NCBI GenBank assembly: GCA_021782815.1
Contig: JAJXUO010000002.1
Span: forward strand, 61,779 to 125,778
Source: Pseudomonadota bacterium
GTDB lineage: Bacteria > Pseudomonadota > Alphaproteobacteria > Rhodospirillales > Magnetospirillaceae
Direction: 5' to 3'
Length of the DNA: 64,000 nt
This document shows positions 55,421-64,000 of this stretch, piece by piece (the stretch's first letter is position 1; every line of letters starts with the position of its first letter). A program made the position numbers and the translations under genes. The notes below the pieces were generated by a model. That model did not search any database. It saw only the letters and a list, made by a program, of their open reading frames with translations, and was not told the DNA's origin.

Positions 55421-55601
55421 CATTCCTCCTGAGACAATCAGCCGCCGCCATCAAAGCACAGGAGCCGGGGCGCGATCCAGGCCAAGCTTTTTTAATGGCG
55501 GTGCAACTTGTGGCCCGGCACAACCTTGCGTACAGTTTCTCCGGGTGCTTGCGCCAACCCCCGAACACCGGTTTTCCGGCAAGCTAGAGGTGGAGCAGAC
55601 G

Positions 55602-56030
55602 ATGAGTGATTTGCACGGTTTTTATTTCGAGGATCTTTCGGTCGGCCAGACCGCGAGCTATGCCAAGACCGTCACCGAGGCCGACGTGATCCTGTTCGCC
55701 GGTATTTCCGGCGATACCAATCCGGTGCATCTGAACGAGGAGTTCGCCTCGGCCACCATGTTCAAGGGCCGCATCGCCCACGGCATGCTGTCGGCGGGCT
55801 TCATCTCCACCGTGTTCGGCACCAAGCTGCCCGGTCCGGGCTGCATCTATCTGTCGCAGAACCTGAAGTTCAAGGCCCCGGTCAAGATCGGCGACACCGT
55901 GGTGGCCAAGGTGGAAGTGGTGGAGCTGATGCCGGAAAAGAAGCGCGCCAGCTTCAAGACCACGGTGACCGTGGGCACCACCACCGTCATCGACGGCGAT
56001 GCCGTGCTGATGGTGCCGTCGCGCGGGTAA
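55602..56030 (+). CDS. MaoC-like (R)-specific enoyl-CoA hydratase, PhaJ type
   Basis: This 142-residue hot-dog-fold enzyme starts MSDLHGFYFEDLSVGQTASY. The hydratase-2 motif carries the catalytic Asp and His in FAGISGDTNPVHLNEEFA near residues 36-43. FKGRIAHGMLSAGFISTVFG and PGCIYLSQNLKFKAPVKIGD follow. Such enzymes turn enoyl-CoA from beta-oxidation into (R)-3-hydroxyacyl-CoA for polyhydroxyalkanoate synthesis. With the phasin at 40916 this supports PHA storage. Single gene with its own terminator. Confidence 0.9.
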   Translation: MSDLHGFYFEDLSVGQTASYAKTVTEADVILFAGISGDTNPVHLNEEFASATMFKGRIAHGMLSAGFISTVFGTKLPGPGCIYLSQNLKFKAPVKIGDTVVAKVEVVELMPEKKRASFKTTVTVGTTTVIDGDAVLMVPSRG

Positions 56031-56036
56031 TCCGGA

Positions 56037-56081
56037 AAAAACTCCCAAGGACGGCGGGCCGCCCCTTTCCTTGGGAGTTTT
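56037..56081 (+). terminator. Intrinsic terminator after phaJ-like gene
   Basis: AAAACTCCCAAGGA pairs perfectly with TCCTTGGGAGTTTT around a 17-nt GC-rich loop. Confidence 0.92.
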
Positions 56082-56153
56082 CTTGCTTCTGCGCACGCAA
56101 TCGAATACCCCTTACGGTCTTGCCCCGCTGACCCCAAGGGATCGAACCGTTTC

Positions 56154-57119
56154 ATGCGTGTGTTCCGCCATTACACCGAACTGCCCGCCTCCGTGCGCGA
56201 GTGCGTGGTGGCCTTGGGGAATTTCGACGGCGTGCATCCCGGCCATCAGACGGTGATCGGCACCGCCAAGGAACTGGCCCGCCAACTGGCGGCCCCGTCG
56301 GGGGTGATGACTTTCGAACCCCATCCCCGTTCGGTGTTCCAGCCCGGCATCGAGCCCTTCCGCCTCACCCCCTTCCGCATCAAGACCCGGGTGATCGAGG
56401 ATTTGGGCCCCGATTTCCTCATCATGCAGCATTTCGATCTGGCCTTCGCCGGCCACAGCGCCGAAGCCTTCGTCGAGGAGGTGCTGGTGGCCGGGCTCAA
56501 GGTGCGCCACGTGGTGGTGGGCTACGATTACGAATTCGGCAAGGGCCGCCGCGGCGGCGTGGACCTTCTGGCCGCCATGGCTGCCCGCCACGGTTTCGGC
56601 CTGACCTGCGTGCCGGCGGTGGCGGCGGGCGACGGCCATGTCTATTCCTCCACCGCCATCCGCCAGGCCCTGGTGGCGGGCAACCCGCGCGAGGCCGCCC
56701 GCCTGCTGGGCCGCCCGTGGGAGCTTGAGGGCCGGGTGGAACACGGCGACGCCCGCGGCCGCCAGATCGGCTTTCCCACCGCCAATGTGGAGATGGCCGA
56801 TTATCTGCGCCCCGCCACCGGCGTTTACGCGGTGCTGGCCGGAGTGGATCAGGGCGGGCGCACCCTGTGGCGGCCGGGGGTGGCCAATTTCGGCCGCCGT
56901 CCCACCTTCGACAAGAGCGAGCCCCTGCTGGAAGTGCATCTGTTCGACTTCGACGGCGATCTCTATGGCCGTCATTTGCGGGTGGCCCTGATGGAATACT
57001 TGCGTCCCGAGCGCAAATTCGCTGGACTGGACGCCCTGAAAAGCCAAATTTCCGAGGATTGCGCCCAGGCCCGCCGCTGTCTGGCGACGCTAAAGGATCA
57101 TTTCGAGAGCGAATCATGA
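56154..57119 (+). CDS. ribF: Bifunctional riboflavin kinase / FAD synthetase
   Basis: RibF makes FMN and FAD from riboflavin. The 321-residue protein has an N-terminal adenylyltransferase domain with ALGNFDGVHPGHQTVIGTAK near 22-41. EVLVAGLKVRHVVVGYDYEF follows, then the nucleotide motif YSSTAIRQALVAG. The C-terminal kinase domain starts RPWELEGRVEHGDARGRQIG and has FPTANVEMADYLRPATGVY. Its stop overlaps the ileS start (ATGA), giving the conserved ribF-ileS-lspA order. Confidence 0.96.
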   Translation: MRVFRHYTELPASVRECVVALGNFDGVHPGHQTVIGTAKELARQLAAPSGVMTFEPHPRSVFQPGIEPFRLTPFRIKTRVIEDLGPDFLIMQHFDLAFAGHSAEAFVEEVLVAGLKVRHVVVGYDYEFGKGRRGGVDLLAAMAARHGFGLTCVPAVAAGDGHVYSSTAIRQALVAGNPREAARLLGRPWELEGRVEHGDARGRQIGFPTANVEMADYLRPATGVYAVLAGVDQGGRTLWRPGVANFGRRPTFDKSEPLLEVHLFDFDGDLYGRHLRVALMEYLRPERKFAGLDALKSQISEDCAQARRCLATLKDHFESES

Positions 57120-59977
57120 GCGTGGACTACAAAACGACCGTCTTCCTGCCCAAGACCGACTTTCCCATGAAAGCCGGTCTGCCCGACCTGGAACCCAGGC
57201 TGCTGGCCCGCTGGCAGGAGATCGATCTGTTCGGGCAGCTGCGCCGCCAAAGCGAGGGCCGCGCCAAGTTCGTGCTGCATGACGGCCCGCCCTACGCCAA
57301 CGGCCATCTGCATATCGGCCACGCTCTCAACAAGATCCTGAAGGACGTCATCAACCGCACCCAGCAGATGCAGGGCAAGGACGCCCATTACGTGCCGGGC
57401 TGGGACTGCCACGGCCTGCCCATCGAATGGAAGATCGAGGAGCAGTACCGCGACAAGGGCCTGGACAAGGACGCCGTCGATCCCGTGGAGTTCCGCCGCG
57501 AATGCCGCCAGTTCGCCGCCCACTGGATCGATGTGCAGCGCGAGGAGTTCAAGCGCCTGGGCATCACCGCCGACTGGGAGCGGCCCTACACCACCATGGC
57601 CTTCCCGGCCGAGGCGCAGATCGTACGCGAACTGGGCAAGTTCATCCTGAACGGCGGCCTGATCAAGGGCGCCAAGCCGGTGATGTGGTCGGTGATCGAA
57701 AAGACCGCCCTGGCCGAGGCGGAAATCGAATATCACGACCACAGCTCGGTGACCATCTGGGTGAAATTCCCGGTGGACAAGGCCGCGCATCCGGCCCTGG
57801 AAGGCGCCTCGGTGGTGATCTGGACCACCACGCCCTGGACCATGCCCGGCAACCGCGCCATCGCCTACGGCCCCGAGATGGACTATCAGGTGCTGCGCGT
57901 CGAGGCGGTGACCGAGAAAAGCCTGGCCCAGGTGGGCGAACATCTGGTGCTGGCCCGCGCCCTGGCCGAAACGGTGCTGGCCGATGCCGGCATCACCGCC
58001 CATAGCGTGCTGGCCGAGCTGAAGGGCGCCGATCTGGCCGGCACCATCGCCCGCCACCCCTTGAAGACCCACGCCGAGGCGGCGGGCGGCTACGCCTTCG
58101 AAGTGCCGCTGCTGCCGGGCGACTTCGTCACCAGCGACACCGGCACCGGCTTCGTCCATATCGCCCCCGGCCACGGCGAGGACGACTGGCATCTGGGCCG
58201 CCGCTTCGGTATTCCGGTGCCCGAAACCGTGCTGCCCGACGGCAGCTACCATCCTTCCGTCAGCATTTTTCAGGGCCACAAGGTGCTGGCCCAGGGCAAG
58301 GACGGCAAATATTACTCGCCGGTGGCCAAGCCGGTGATCGAGGCCATGACGTCGGTGGGCGCCCTGCTGCACCACGGCAAGCTGGTGCACAGCTATCCGC
58401 ACAGCTGGCGCTCGAAAGCGCCGCTGATCTTCCGCACCACGCCGCAATGGTTCATCAGCATGGAGGGCAACGACCTGCGCGCCAAGGCGCTGGCCGCCAT
58501 CGATCAGACCCGTTTCGTGCCGGCGCAGGGCCGCAACCGCATCCATTCCATGGTGGAAAGCCGCCCCGACTGGTGCGTGTCGCGTCAGCGCGCCTGGGGC
58601 GTGCCCATCACCGTGTTCACCCATAAGCAAAGCGGCGAAGTGCTGCGCGACCCGGCGGTGATCGAACGCATCGCCGAGGCGGTGGCCGCCGAGGGCGCCG
58701 ACGCCTGGTTCACCTCCAAGCCCGAGCGTTTCCTGGGCAACGCCTACCGCGCCGAGGATTACGACCAGGTGTTCGACATCCTGGACGTGTGGTTCGATTC
58801 CGGCTGCACCCACAGCTTCGTGCTGGAAAACGGCCCCTGGGATCTGCAATGGCCGGCCTCGCTCTATCTGGAAGGTTCGGATCAGCATCGCGGCTGGTTC
58901 CATTCCTCGCTGCTGGAAAGCTGCGGCACCCGCGGCCGCGCGCCTTACGACGCCGTGCTCACCCACGGCTTCGTGCTGGACGAGGACGGCCGCAAGATGT
59001 CGAAATCCCTGGGCAATGTGGTTTCGCCCCAGGAGGTGGTGACCCAGTACGGCGCCGATATCCTGCGCCTGTGGGTGATCGGCTCGGACTATTCCGAGGA
59101 TCTGCGCATCGGCAAGGAGATCCTGAAAACCCAGGTGGACGTCTACCGCCGCCTGCGCAACACCCTGCGCTATCTCCTGGGCGCCCTCGACGGCTTCGGC
59201 GACAGCGAGCGGGTGCCGGCGCATGAGATGCCGCAGCTGGAACGCTGGGTGCTGCACCGCCTGTGGGAGCTGGACCGCCAGGTGCGCGGCGCCTGCGCCG
59301 ATTTCCAGTTCCACGCCCTGTTCACCGAACTGCACAGCTTCTGCGCCGTCGATCTCTCGGCCTTCTATTTCGATATCCGCAAGGATGCGCTCTACTGCGA
59401 TCATCCGGCCGATCCCCGCCGCCGCGCCGCCCGCACGGTGATGGACATCCTCTTCACCTGCCTCACCCGCTGGCTGGCCCCCTTCCTGTGCTTCACCGCC
59501 GAGGAAGCCTATCTGGCCCGCCATCCCGACAGCCGGGGCAGCGTGCATATGGAGGCCTTCCCCGATATCCCCGCCGACTGGCGCGACGCCGCCCTGGCCG
59601 AACGTTGGGCCGCCATCCGCGATATCCGCCGCGTCGTCACCGGCGCCCTCGAGGTGGAACGCGCCGCCAAGCGCATCGGCTCGTCGCTACAGGCCGCCCC
59701 GACCCTTTATGTGGCGCCGGCCCATGCCGGTTTTCTGGCCGGCGTGGATCTGGCCGAGATTTCCATCGCCTCGGATGTCGCCCTGACGGTGGGTGCCGCC
59801 CCCGAAGGCGCCTTCACTCTGCCCGACGTGCCCGATGTCGGCGTGGTGTTCCAGGCGGCGGAGGGTGAAAAATGCCAGCGCTGCTGGAAGGTGCTGCCCG
59901 AGGTGGGCGGCCACGGCCACGACGGCCTGTGCGCCCGCTGCGCCGATGCCGTCTCGCGCCTGACCGAGGCGCCATGA
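57116..59977 (+). CDS. ileS: Isoleucyl-tRNA synthetase
   Basis: This class I synthetase charges tRNA-Ile and edits valine. It has 953 residues from the ATG at 57116. The HIGH motif is in LHDGPPYANGHLHIGHALNK near 55-74. The editing domain includes VVIWTTTPWTMPGNRAIAYG. The KMSKS loop is DEDGRKMSKSLGNVVSPQEV near 620. A C-terminal zinc finger, CQRCWKVLPEVGGHGHDGLC followed by ARC, is present as in bacterial-type IleS. The start overlaps ribF and the stop overlaps lspA, both by ATGA. Confidence 0.98.
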   Translation: MSVDYKTTVFLPKTDFPMKAGLPDLEPRLLARWQEIDLFGQLRRQSEGRAKFVLHDGPPYANGHLHIGHALNKILKDVINRTQQMQGKDAHYVPGWDCHGLPIEWKIEEQYRDKGLDKDAVDPVEFRRECRQFAAHWIDVQREEFKRLGITADWERPYTTMAFPAEAQIVRELGKFILNGGLIKGAKPVMWSVIEKTALAEAEIEYHDHSSVTIWVKFPVDKAAHPALEGASVVIWTTTPWTMPGNRAIAYGPEMDYQVLRVEAVTEKSLAQVGEHLVLARALAETVLADAGITAHSVLAELKGADLAGTIARHPLKTHAEAAGGYAFEVPLLPGDFVTSDTGTGFVHIAPGHGEDDWHLGRRFGIPVPETVLPDGSYHPSVSIFQGHKVLAQGKDGKYYSPVAKPVIEAMTSVGALLHHGKLVHSYPHSWRSKAPLIFRTTPQWFISMEGNDLRAKALAAIDQTRFVPAQGRNRIHSMVESRPDWCVSRQRAWGVPITVFTHKQSGEVLRDPAVIERIAEAVAAEGADAWFTSKPERFLGNAYRAEDYDQVFDILDVWFDSGCTHSFVLENGPWDLQWPASLYLEGSDQHRGWFHSSLLESCGTRGRAPYDAVLTHGFVLDEDGRKMSKSLGNVVSPQEVVTQYGADILRLWVIGSDYSEDLRIGKEILKTQVDVYRRLRNTLRYLLGALDGFGDSERVPAHEMPQLERWVLHRLWELDRQVRGACADFQFHALFTELHSFCAVDLSAFYFDIRKDALYCDHPADPRRRAARTVMDILFTCLTRWLAPFLCFTAEEAYLARHPDSRGSVHMEAFPDIPADWRDAALAERWAAIRDIRRVVTGALEVERAAKRIGSSLQAAPTLYVAPAHAGFLAGVDLAEISIASDVALTVGAAPEGAFTLPDVPDVGVVFQAAEGEKCQRCWKVLPEVGGHGHDGLCARCADAVSRLTEAP

Positions 59978-60498
59978 GCCGGTTCTCGCCCCGCCGCCTG
60001 CGCCTTGGCCTGCCCGTCGCCCTGGCGGTTCTGGCCGCCGACCAGATCAGCAAAAGCGCCGTGCTGTCGCTGATGCGGCCGCCCGGCGTGGAGGGCACGC
60101 CGTTCCAGACCTTCGCCCACCTCAAGGCCGGTCCCATCCTCGATCTGGTGCTGAGCTGGAATTCCGGGGTGTCGTTCGGCCTGGGCAACACCCACGGGGC
60201 CTGGAACGTGGCCGCCTTCACCGCCCTGGCGGCGGCGATCTCGGCGGCGCTGCTGGGCTGGATGATGACCTCGCCCGGCCGCCTGGTGCGCCTGGCCTTG
60301 GGGCTGGTGCTGGGCGGGGCCCTTGGCAACGTGGCCGATCGGCTGCATTATGGCGCCGTGGTGGACTTCCTCTATGTGCATATCGGCGCATTCGACTGGT
60401 GGCCCGCCTTCAACCTGGCGGATTCGGCAATTTGCGTCGGAGCGGCCTTGCTGATGTACGACTCCTTGTTTGCTTCGCGGGTTTCGCATAAAGAATAG
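59974..60498 (+). CDS. lspA: Lipoprotein signal peptidase
   Basis: LspA is the membrane aspartic protease that removes lipoprotein signal peptides. The 174-residue protein has four hydrophobic helices and starts MSRFSPRRLRLGLPVALAVL, then AADQISKS. The WNSGVSFGLGN loop is present, and the catalytic Asp residues lie in GGALGNVADRLHYGAVVDFL and FNLADSAICVGAALL. Its ATG overlaps the ileS stop. The neighbouring DUF3035 lipoprotein would be a substrate. Confidence 0.96.
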   Translation: MSRFSPRRLRLGLPVALAVLAADQISKSAVLSLMRPPGVEGTPFQTFAHLKAGPILDLVLSWNSGVSFGLGNTHGAWNVAAFTALAAAISAALLGWMMTSPGRLVRLALGLVLGGALGNVADRLHYGAVVDFLYVHIGAFDWWPAFNLADSAICVGAALLMYDSLFASRVSHKE

Positions 60499-60501
60499 GC
60501 C

Positions 60502-61092
60502 ATGACTTTTCATCAGCCCTCCCTGACTTCGGTCACTCGTGCCGCGTTCGTCGCCTTGATGCTCTGTACGGCTCTGTCCGGTTGCGGCCAGGTTCGCCGC
60601 GCCCTGGGCTATGACAAGGCTCCTCCCGACGAATTCACGGTGGTGGCGCGCGCGCCCTTGAGCCAGCCGCCCGACTACACCCTGCACCCCCCCACCCCCG
60701 GCGCGCCCCGCCCGCAGGAGGGTAGCCAGCGCGAGCAGGCCAAGGCCATCCTGTTCTCGGGTTCGGCCAATGCCAGCCAGACCGACGCCGCCCTCTATGC
60801 CGGAACGAGCCCCGGCGAGCAGGCGCTGCTGAAGCGGGCCGGCGCCGACAAGGCCCTGCCCGGCATCCGCCAGAAGGTGGACGAGGAATCCACCGCCCTG
60901 GTGGAAACGGAACCGAGCTTCAGCGAAGAAATCCTGTTCTGGCAGGATAAGGCTCCCCCCGGCACGGAAGTGGATGCCGCCAAGGAAAGCGAACGCCTGC
61001 GCAAGGACCGCGCCCTGGGCAAACCGGTGACCGACGGCGCCACGCCGCAAATCACCCGCAAGAAGAAGGCCTGGCTTGAGGATCTGTTTTAA
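60502..61092 (+). CDS. DUF3035-type lipoprotein
   Basis: This 196-residue predicted lipoprotein has a signal stretch ending ALMLCTALSGCGQ, with the acylated Cys near residue 28. The conserved DUF3035 start, GYDKAPPDEFTVVARAPLS, is followed by QPPDYTLHPPTPGAPRPQ. The rest is charged and helical, with QREQAKAILFSGSANASQTD and LLKRAGADKALPGIRQKVDE. Function is unknown. Located 3 nt after lspA and 3 nt before the M16 genes, a conserved alphaproteobacterial context. Confidence 0.88.
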   Translation: MTFHQPSLTSVTRAAFVALMLCTALSGCGQVRRALGYDKAPPDEFTVVARAPLSQPPDYTLHPPTPGAPRPQEGSQREQAKAILFSGSANASQTDAALYAGTSPGEQALLKRAGADKALPGIRQKVDEESTALVETEPSFSEEILFWQDKAPPGTEVDAAKESERLRKDRALGKPVTDGATPQITRKKKAWLEDLF

Positions 61093-61095
61093 GCC

Positions 61096-62538
61096 ATGAC
61101 GCCGACGATGACGAAGGGGGGCCGGCAACGGCCCCCTTTTTCGTGTCTCCGTCTCCTGTTGCTGGCCGGCCTGCTGGCGACGGCCCCCTGCGGTCCGGCC
61201 GCCCGCGCCGCCCTGTTCCATCCGCAAACCTTCACCCTGAAGAACGGCCTTGTGGTGGTGGTGATCCCCAACCACCGCGTGCCGGTGGTCACGCAGATGG
61301 TGTGGTACAAGGTGGGATCGGCCGACGAGGCGCCCGGCAAGGGCGGGTTGGCCCACATGGTGGAACATATGATGTTCAAGGGTACGCCCAGCGTTCCGGC
61401 CGGGCGGTTTTCCCGCCTGGTGGCCGAGAACGGCGGCCGCGACAACGCCTTCACCACCGCCGATTACACCGCCTTTTACCAAAGCGTGGCCGCAGACAAA
61501 CTGGCCCTGGTGATGCGCCTGGAATCCGACCGCATGGCCCACCTCCAGTTGGCCGACAAGGATTTCCAGCCGGAACGCCAGGTGGTGCTGGAGGAGCGGC
61601 GCCTGCGCATCGACAGCCAGCCCGCCGCCCGGCTGGAGGAACGCATGACCGCCGCGCTGTTCCGCATCAGCCCCTACCATCATCCGGTCATCGGCTGGCC
61701 CAGGGAAATCAAACGCTACACCCTGGCCGACGTGGTGGCCTTCCACAAGCGCTGGTACGCCCCCAATAACGCCATCCTGGTGCTGGCCGGCGACATCACC
61801 GCCGCCACGGCACGGCCGCTGGTGGAACAATATTATGGCGCCATCCCGGCCCGGCCGCTGCCGCCGCGCCGCCGCGCCGCCGACCCCGAGGCGGCGGCGC
61901 CGCGCCTCGTTGTCCTGCGCGATCCCGACGTGACAGCCCCCTCGTGGAGCCGCAGTTATCCGGCTCCCAGCTATCATGCCGGAAACACCGCCCTGGCCTA
62001 TCCCCTGCAAGTGCTGGCCGAGGTGCTGGGCGGCGGCGCCACCAGCCGTCTTTACAAAACCCTGGTGGTGGAGCGGAAACTGGCCTCCGCCGTGTCCACC
62101 GGCTATAACCCAGAGGCGGTGGGGACCACCTCCTTCGATCTGGCCGCCGACCCCGCGCCCGGCGTGCCGCTGGCCCGCCTGCGCGCCGCCCTCGACAGCC
62201 TGCTGGCCGATGTGGCCACCCGCGGCGTGAGCGCGCGGGAGGTGGCCCGCGCCAAGCGGCATCTGGCCATCGACGCCGCCTATGCCCGCGATTCCTCGCA
62301 TACCGGAGCGCGGGTGCTGGGCGCCGCCCTGGCGGTGGGCGACCGCGTGGCCGACGTGGAGGCCTGGCCGGAGCGCATCGCCGCCGTCACCCCCGCCGAC
62401 GTCGATGCCGCCGCCCGCGCCGTCCTACGCCGGCGCGCCTCGGTGACCGGGCTGCTGTTGCCCGCCCCCGGCCATGCCGATGGCAACATCGGCCGCGCCC
62501 TCCCGGCCGGCAGGCCGTGGGGGCGGGATCTGCGATAA
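61096..62538 (+). CDS. M16 zinc metallopeptidase, catalytic subunit
   Basis: This 480-residue insulinase-family peptidase has an N-terminal signal-like segment (about 15-38). The inverted zinc motif HxxEH is in GGLAHMVEHMMFKGTPSVPA near residues 90-100, with the distal Glu in RDNAFTTADYTAFYQSV and downstream. PNNAILVLAGDI is the conserved mid-region. It overlaps the next M16 gene, which lacks HxxEH, by one base. The two likely form the heterodimer known for this family. Probably periplasmic. Confidence 0.93.
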   Translation: MTPTMTKGGRQRPPFSCLRLLLLAGLLATAPCGPAARAALFHPQTFTLKNGLVVVVIPNHRVPVVTQMVWYKVGSADEAPGKGGLAHMVEHMMFKGTPSVPAGRFSRLVAENGGRDNAFTTADYTAFYQSVAADKLALVMRLESDRMAHLQLADKDFQPERQVVLEERRLRIDSQPAARLEERMTAALFRISPYHHPVIGWPREIKRYTLADVVAFHKRWYAPNNAILVLAGDITAATARPLVEQYYGAIPARPLPPRRRAADPEAAAPRLVVLRDPDVTAPSWSRSYPAPSYHAGNTALAYPLQVLAEVLGGGATSRLYKTLVVERKLASAVSTGYNPEAVGTTSFDLAADPAPGVPLARLRAALDSLLADVATRGVSAREVARAKRHLAIDAAYARDSSHTGARVLGAALAVGDRVADVEAWPERIAAVTPADVDAAARAVLRRRASVTGLLLPAPGHADGNIGRALPAGRPWGRDLR

Positions 62539-63845
62539 TGCGCCGCCTGTTCCTCGCCCTGCTGACGGCGGTCCTCTGCCTGGCCGCCATCCGGCCCGTC
62601 GCCGCCCTCACCATCGAACCGGTACGCAGCGACGGCGGCATCACCGCCTGGCTGATCGAGGATCACAGCAATCCCCTCATCGCCGTGGATGCCGCCTTCA
62701 CCGACGGCGCCGCCTCGGATCCCGAGGACAAACAGGGGCTGGCCGGCATGGTGGCGGCTTTGCTGGACGAGGGCGCCGGTCCGCTGGACGCCCAGGCCTT
62801 CCAGGGCCGCCTCGAGGATCTGGGCATCGGCTTCGACGCCACCGTCGGCGATGATTCCCTGGACATCCAACTGCAAACCGTCAGCGGCAGCCGCGACGAC
62901 GCCTTTCATCTGCTGGCGCTGGCGCTGACCCGGCCGCGCTTCGCGCCCGAGGCCGTGGCCCGCGTCCGCGGCCAGCTGCAAACCCTGCTGGCCCGCCAGG
63001 ATCAGGATCCGCAAAGCGTGGCCGGCCGCGCCTTCAGCCGCCGGCTCTATCCCCATCACCCTTATGGCCGCGACGCCACCGGCACCCCGGCCAGTCTGGC
63101 GGCCATCACCCCCACCGATCTCGCCGCCTATCCGCCCCGGCATTTCTGCCGCGACCGGCTGGTGCTGGGGGTGGTGGGCGATATCACCCCGGCCCAGCTG
63201 AAGCCGCTGCTGGACGCCACCTTCGCCGCCCTGCCCGCCCGGGGCGAAACCGCCCGCGTGCCCGAGGCCCGCGCCGAGACCGACGGCCGCGTCACGATGA
63301 TCCACCGCCCCGGCCCGCAAAGCGTCATCCTGTTCGGCCAACAGGGCCTGAAGCGCGACGATCCCGACTGGTATGCCGCCCTGGTGATGAACGATATCCT
63401 GGGCGGCGGCGGGTTTTCGTCGCGGCTGATGACCGAGGCGCGGGTGAAACGCGGCCTGGTCTACGGCATCGAAACCAGCCTGGCCCCCCTCGATCACGGC
63501 GCCCTCATCGACGGCGGTACCGCCACCCGCAACGACCACGCGGCCGAAACCATCGCCCTGATCCGCCGGGAATGGCGGCGCATGGCCGAGGACGGCGCCT
63601 CGGCGGCCGAGCTGGCCGCCGCCAAAACCTTTCTCGTCGGCTCTTTTCCCTTGCGCCTGGACAGCACCCCGGCCATCGCCCGCATGCTGGTGGCCCTGCA
63701 GCGCGATCATCTGGGGCCCGACTATCTGGAAAAACGCGCCGCCCTGATCCGGGCCGTCGGCCCCGCCGATATCCGCCGGGTGGCCCATCGTCTGCTCGAC
63801 GTCAAGACTCTGGACTTCGTCGTGGTGGGTGAGCCCAAGGGTTAA
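62538..63845 (+). CDS. M16 peptidase-like protein, non-catalytic subunit
   Basis: This 435-residue M16 homologue has a signal peptide (MRRLFLALLTAVLCLAAIRPVAA). At the position of the zinc motif it reads KQGLAGMVAALLDEGAGPLD, with no HxxEH, so it cannot bind zinc. It keeps the R/Y region of the partner subunit, FSSRLMTEARVKRGLVYGIE. Its ATG overlaps the catalytic subunit's stop (TAATG), so the two are made together. Last gene of the ribF-ileS-lspA-DUF3035-M16-M16 run. Confidence 0.92.
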   Translation: MRRLFLALLTAVLCLAAIRPVAALTIEPVRSDGGITAWLIEDHSNPLIAVDAAFTDGAASDPEDKQGLAGMVAALLDEGAGPLDAQAFQGRLEDLGIGFDATVGDDSLDIQLQTVSGSRDDAFHLLALALTRPRFAPEAVARVRGQLQTLLARQDQDPQSVAGRAFSRRLYPHHPYGRDATGTPASLAAITPTDLAAYPPRHFCRDRLVLGVVGDITPAQLKPLLDATFAALPARGETARVPEARAETDGRVTMIHRPGPQSVILFGQQGLKRDDPDWYAALVMNDILGGGGFSSRLMTEARVKRGLVYGIETSLAPLDHGALIDGGTATRNDHAAETIALIRREWRRMAEDGASAAELAAAKTFLVGSFPLRLDSTPAIARMLVALQRDHLGPDYLEKRAALIRAVGPADIRRVAHRLLDVKTLDFVVVGEPKG

Positions 63846-63874
63846 ATGTGACGCACGGCGCGATCCGCGGTCAT

Positions 63875-64000
63875 TAATACCAAGCCGCGATGAGTTTGAC
63901 TCATCGCGGCGCCGGTTAGGAGCAAGGCGACGCGCGCCTGATGGCGCGAAGCCAAGGGTTTCGGAGAAACCCGCCCGGCGCATGAGGGTGCAGTGATCGG
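63875..64000 (-). repeat. Dispersed hairpin repeat, copy 3 (inverted, reaches window end)
   Basis: The reverse complement matches 36009-36135 with only a few differences. It has a perfect stem CCGCGATGAGT / ACTCATCGCGG with loop TTG, and the GCGCC-ATCA-GGCGC stem. It lies 30 bp after the second M16 gene and may act in 3'-end formation there. It may extend past 64000. Confidence 0.88.

Noticed and set aside
55490..55560. Sigma-54-like sequence GGCACAACCTTGC before the phaJ-like gene
   Set aside because: GG and GC are 9 nt apart, one short of the required spacing.
57098..59548. 816-codon open frame antisense to ileS
   Set aside because: Low-complexity His/Gly/Gln-rich translation, typical of the shadow frame of a GC-rich gene; ileS on the other strand has every family motif.
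59707..62301. 864-codon antisense frame across lspA, the DUF3035 gene and the first M16 gene
   Set aside because: Spans three well-supported genes and their boundaries; composition is shadow-like, with no SD or domain.

Overview
The window is GC-rich (roughly two thirds G+C by eye) chromosomal DNA with tight, mostly co-oriented gene runs. The gene set points to an alphaproteobacterium of the Rhodospirillales, probably close to Magnetospirillum/Phaeospirillum. The clues are the mutS-glnD-murJ order, an ornithine decarboxylase plus homospermidine synthase pair, a phasin and a PhaJ-type hydratase (polyhydroxyalkanoate metabolism), the petP-petR regulator pair, a PilZ/CZB chemoreceptor, and the lspA-DUF3035-M16-M16 cluster. 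The genus is inferred from gene content, not proven. Almost everything looks like core genome: I see no phage, insertion sequence, CRISPR array, rRNA or tRNA.

Layout. 1-3500: a 49-codon ORF behind a sigma-54-like promoter, then a NitT/TauT-type ABC transporter on the minus strand. 3914-11698: a LexA-fold regulator without its catalytic dyad, then mutS-glnD-murJ (minus). 11788-17949: a small membrane protein, the malic enzyme MaeB, and a phosphate block (phoR, pstB, phoU) that lacks pstSCA and is interrupted by a 177-bp element with terminal inverted repeats. 18010-25909: ppa, an AmpG-like carrier, an HNH-like protein, an adenosine-kinase-like gene with typA, slyX, a methyltransferase and ubiA. 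26014-28961: rsmE, gshA, a chorismate mutase and an Hpt protein. 28962-32174: the polyamine locus, a long structured leader with a 16-codon upstream ORF, then odc and hss. 32252-37838: sensor kinase, chemoreceptor, LysM protein and an unknown protein. 37960-41350: psd-pssA, an OmpA-type porin and a phasin. 41428-47941: two uncharacterised soluble proteins, a petP-petR-kinase operon divergent from ilvE, and pgsA. 48031-55420: uvrC, folM-folB, another unknown protein, an RlmM-like methyltransferase, a DUF1178 protein, an SLT transglycosylase and a lipoprotein. 55602-63845: phaJ, then the continuous run ribF-ileS-lspA-DUF3035-M16-M16.

The least ordinary signals are regulatory or structural. They are the polyamine leader, a dispersed ~130-bp hairpin repeat found at both window ends (inverted) and at 36 kb, the MITE-like element in the phosphate locus, a sigma-54-like promoter on an unannotated small ORF, a chemoreceptor with PilZ and CZB output modules, and two unknown proteins that share an N-terminal module. 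Start codons were chosen from visible Shine-Dalgarno (SD) sequences where possible; this favours GTG for the ABC permease and psd, and TTG for pstB. All product names come from reading motifs in the translations; no database search was possible.
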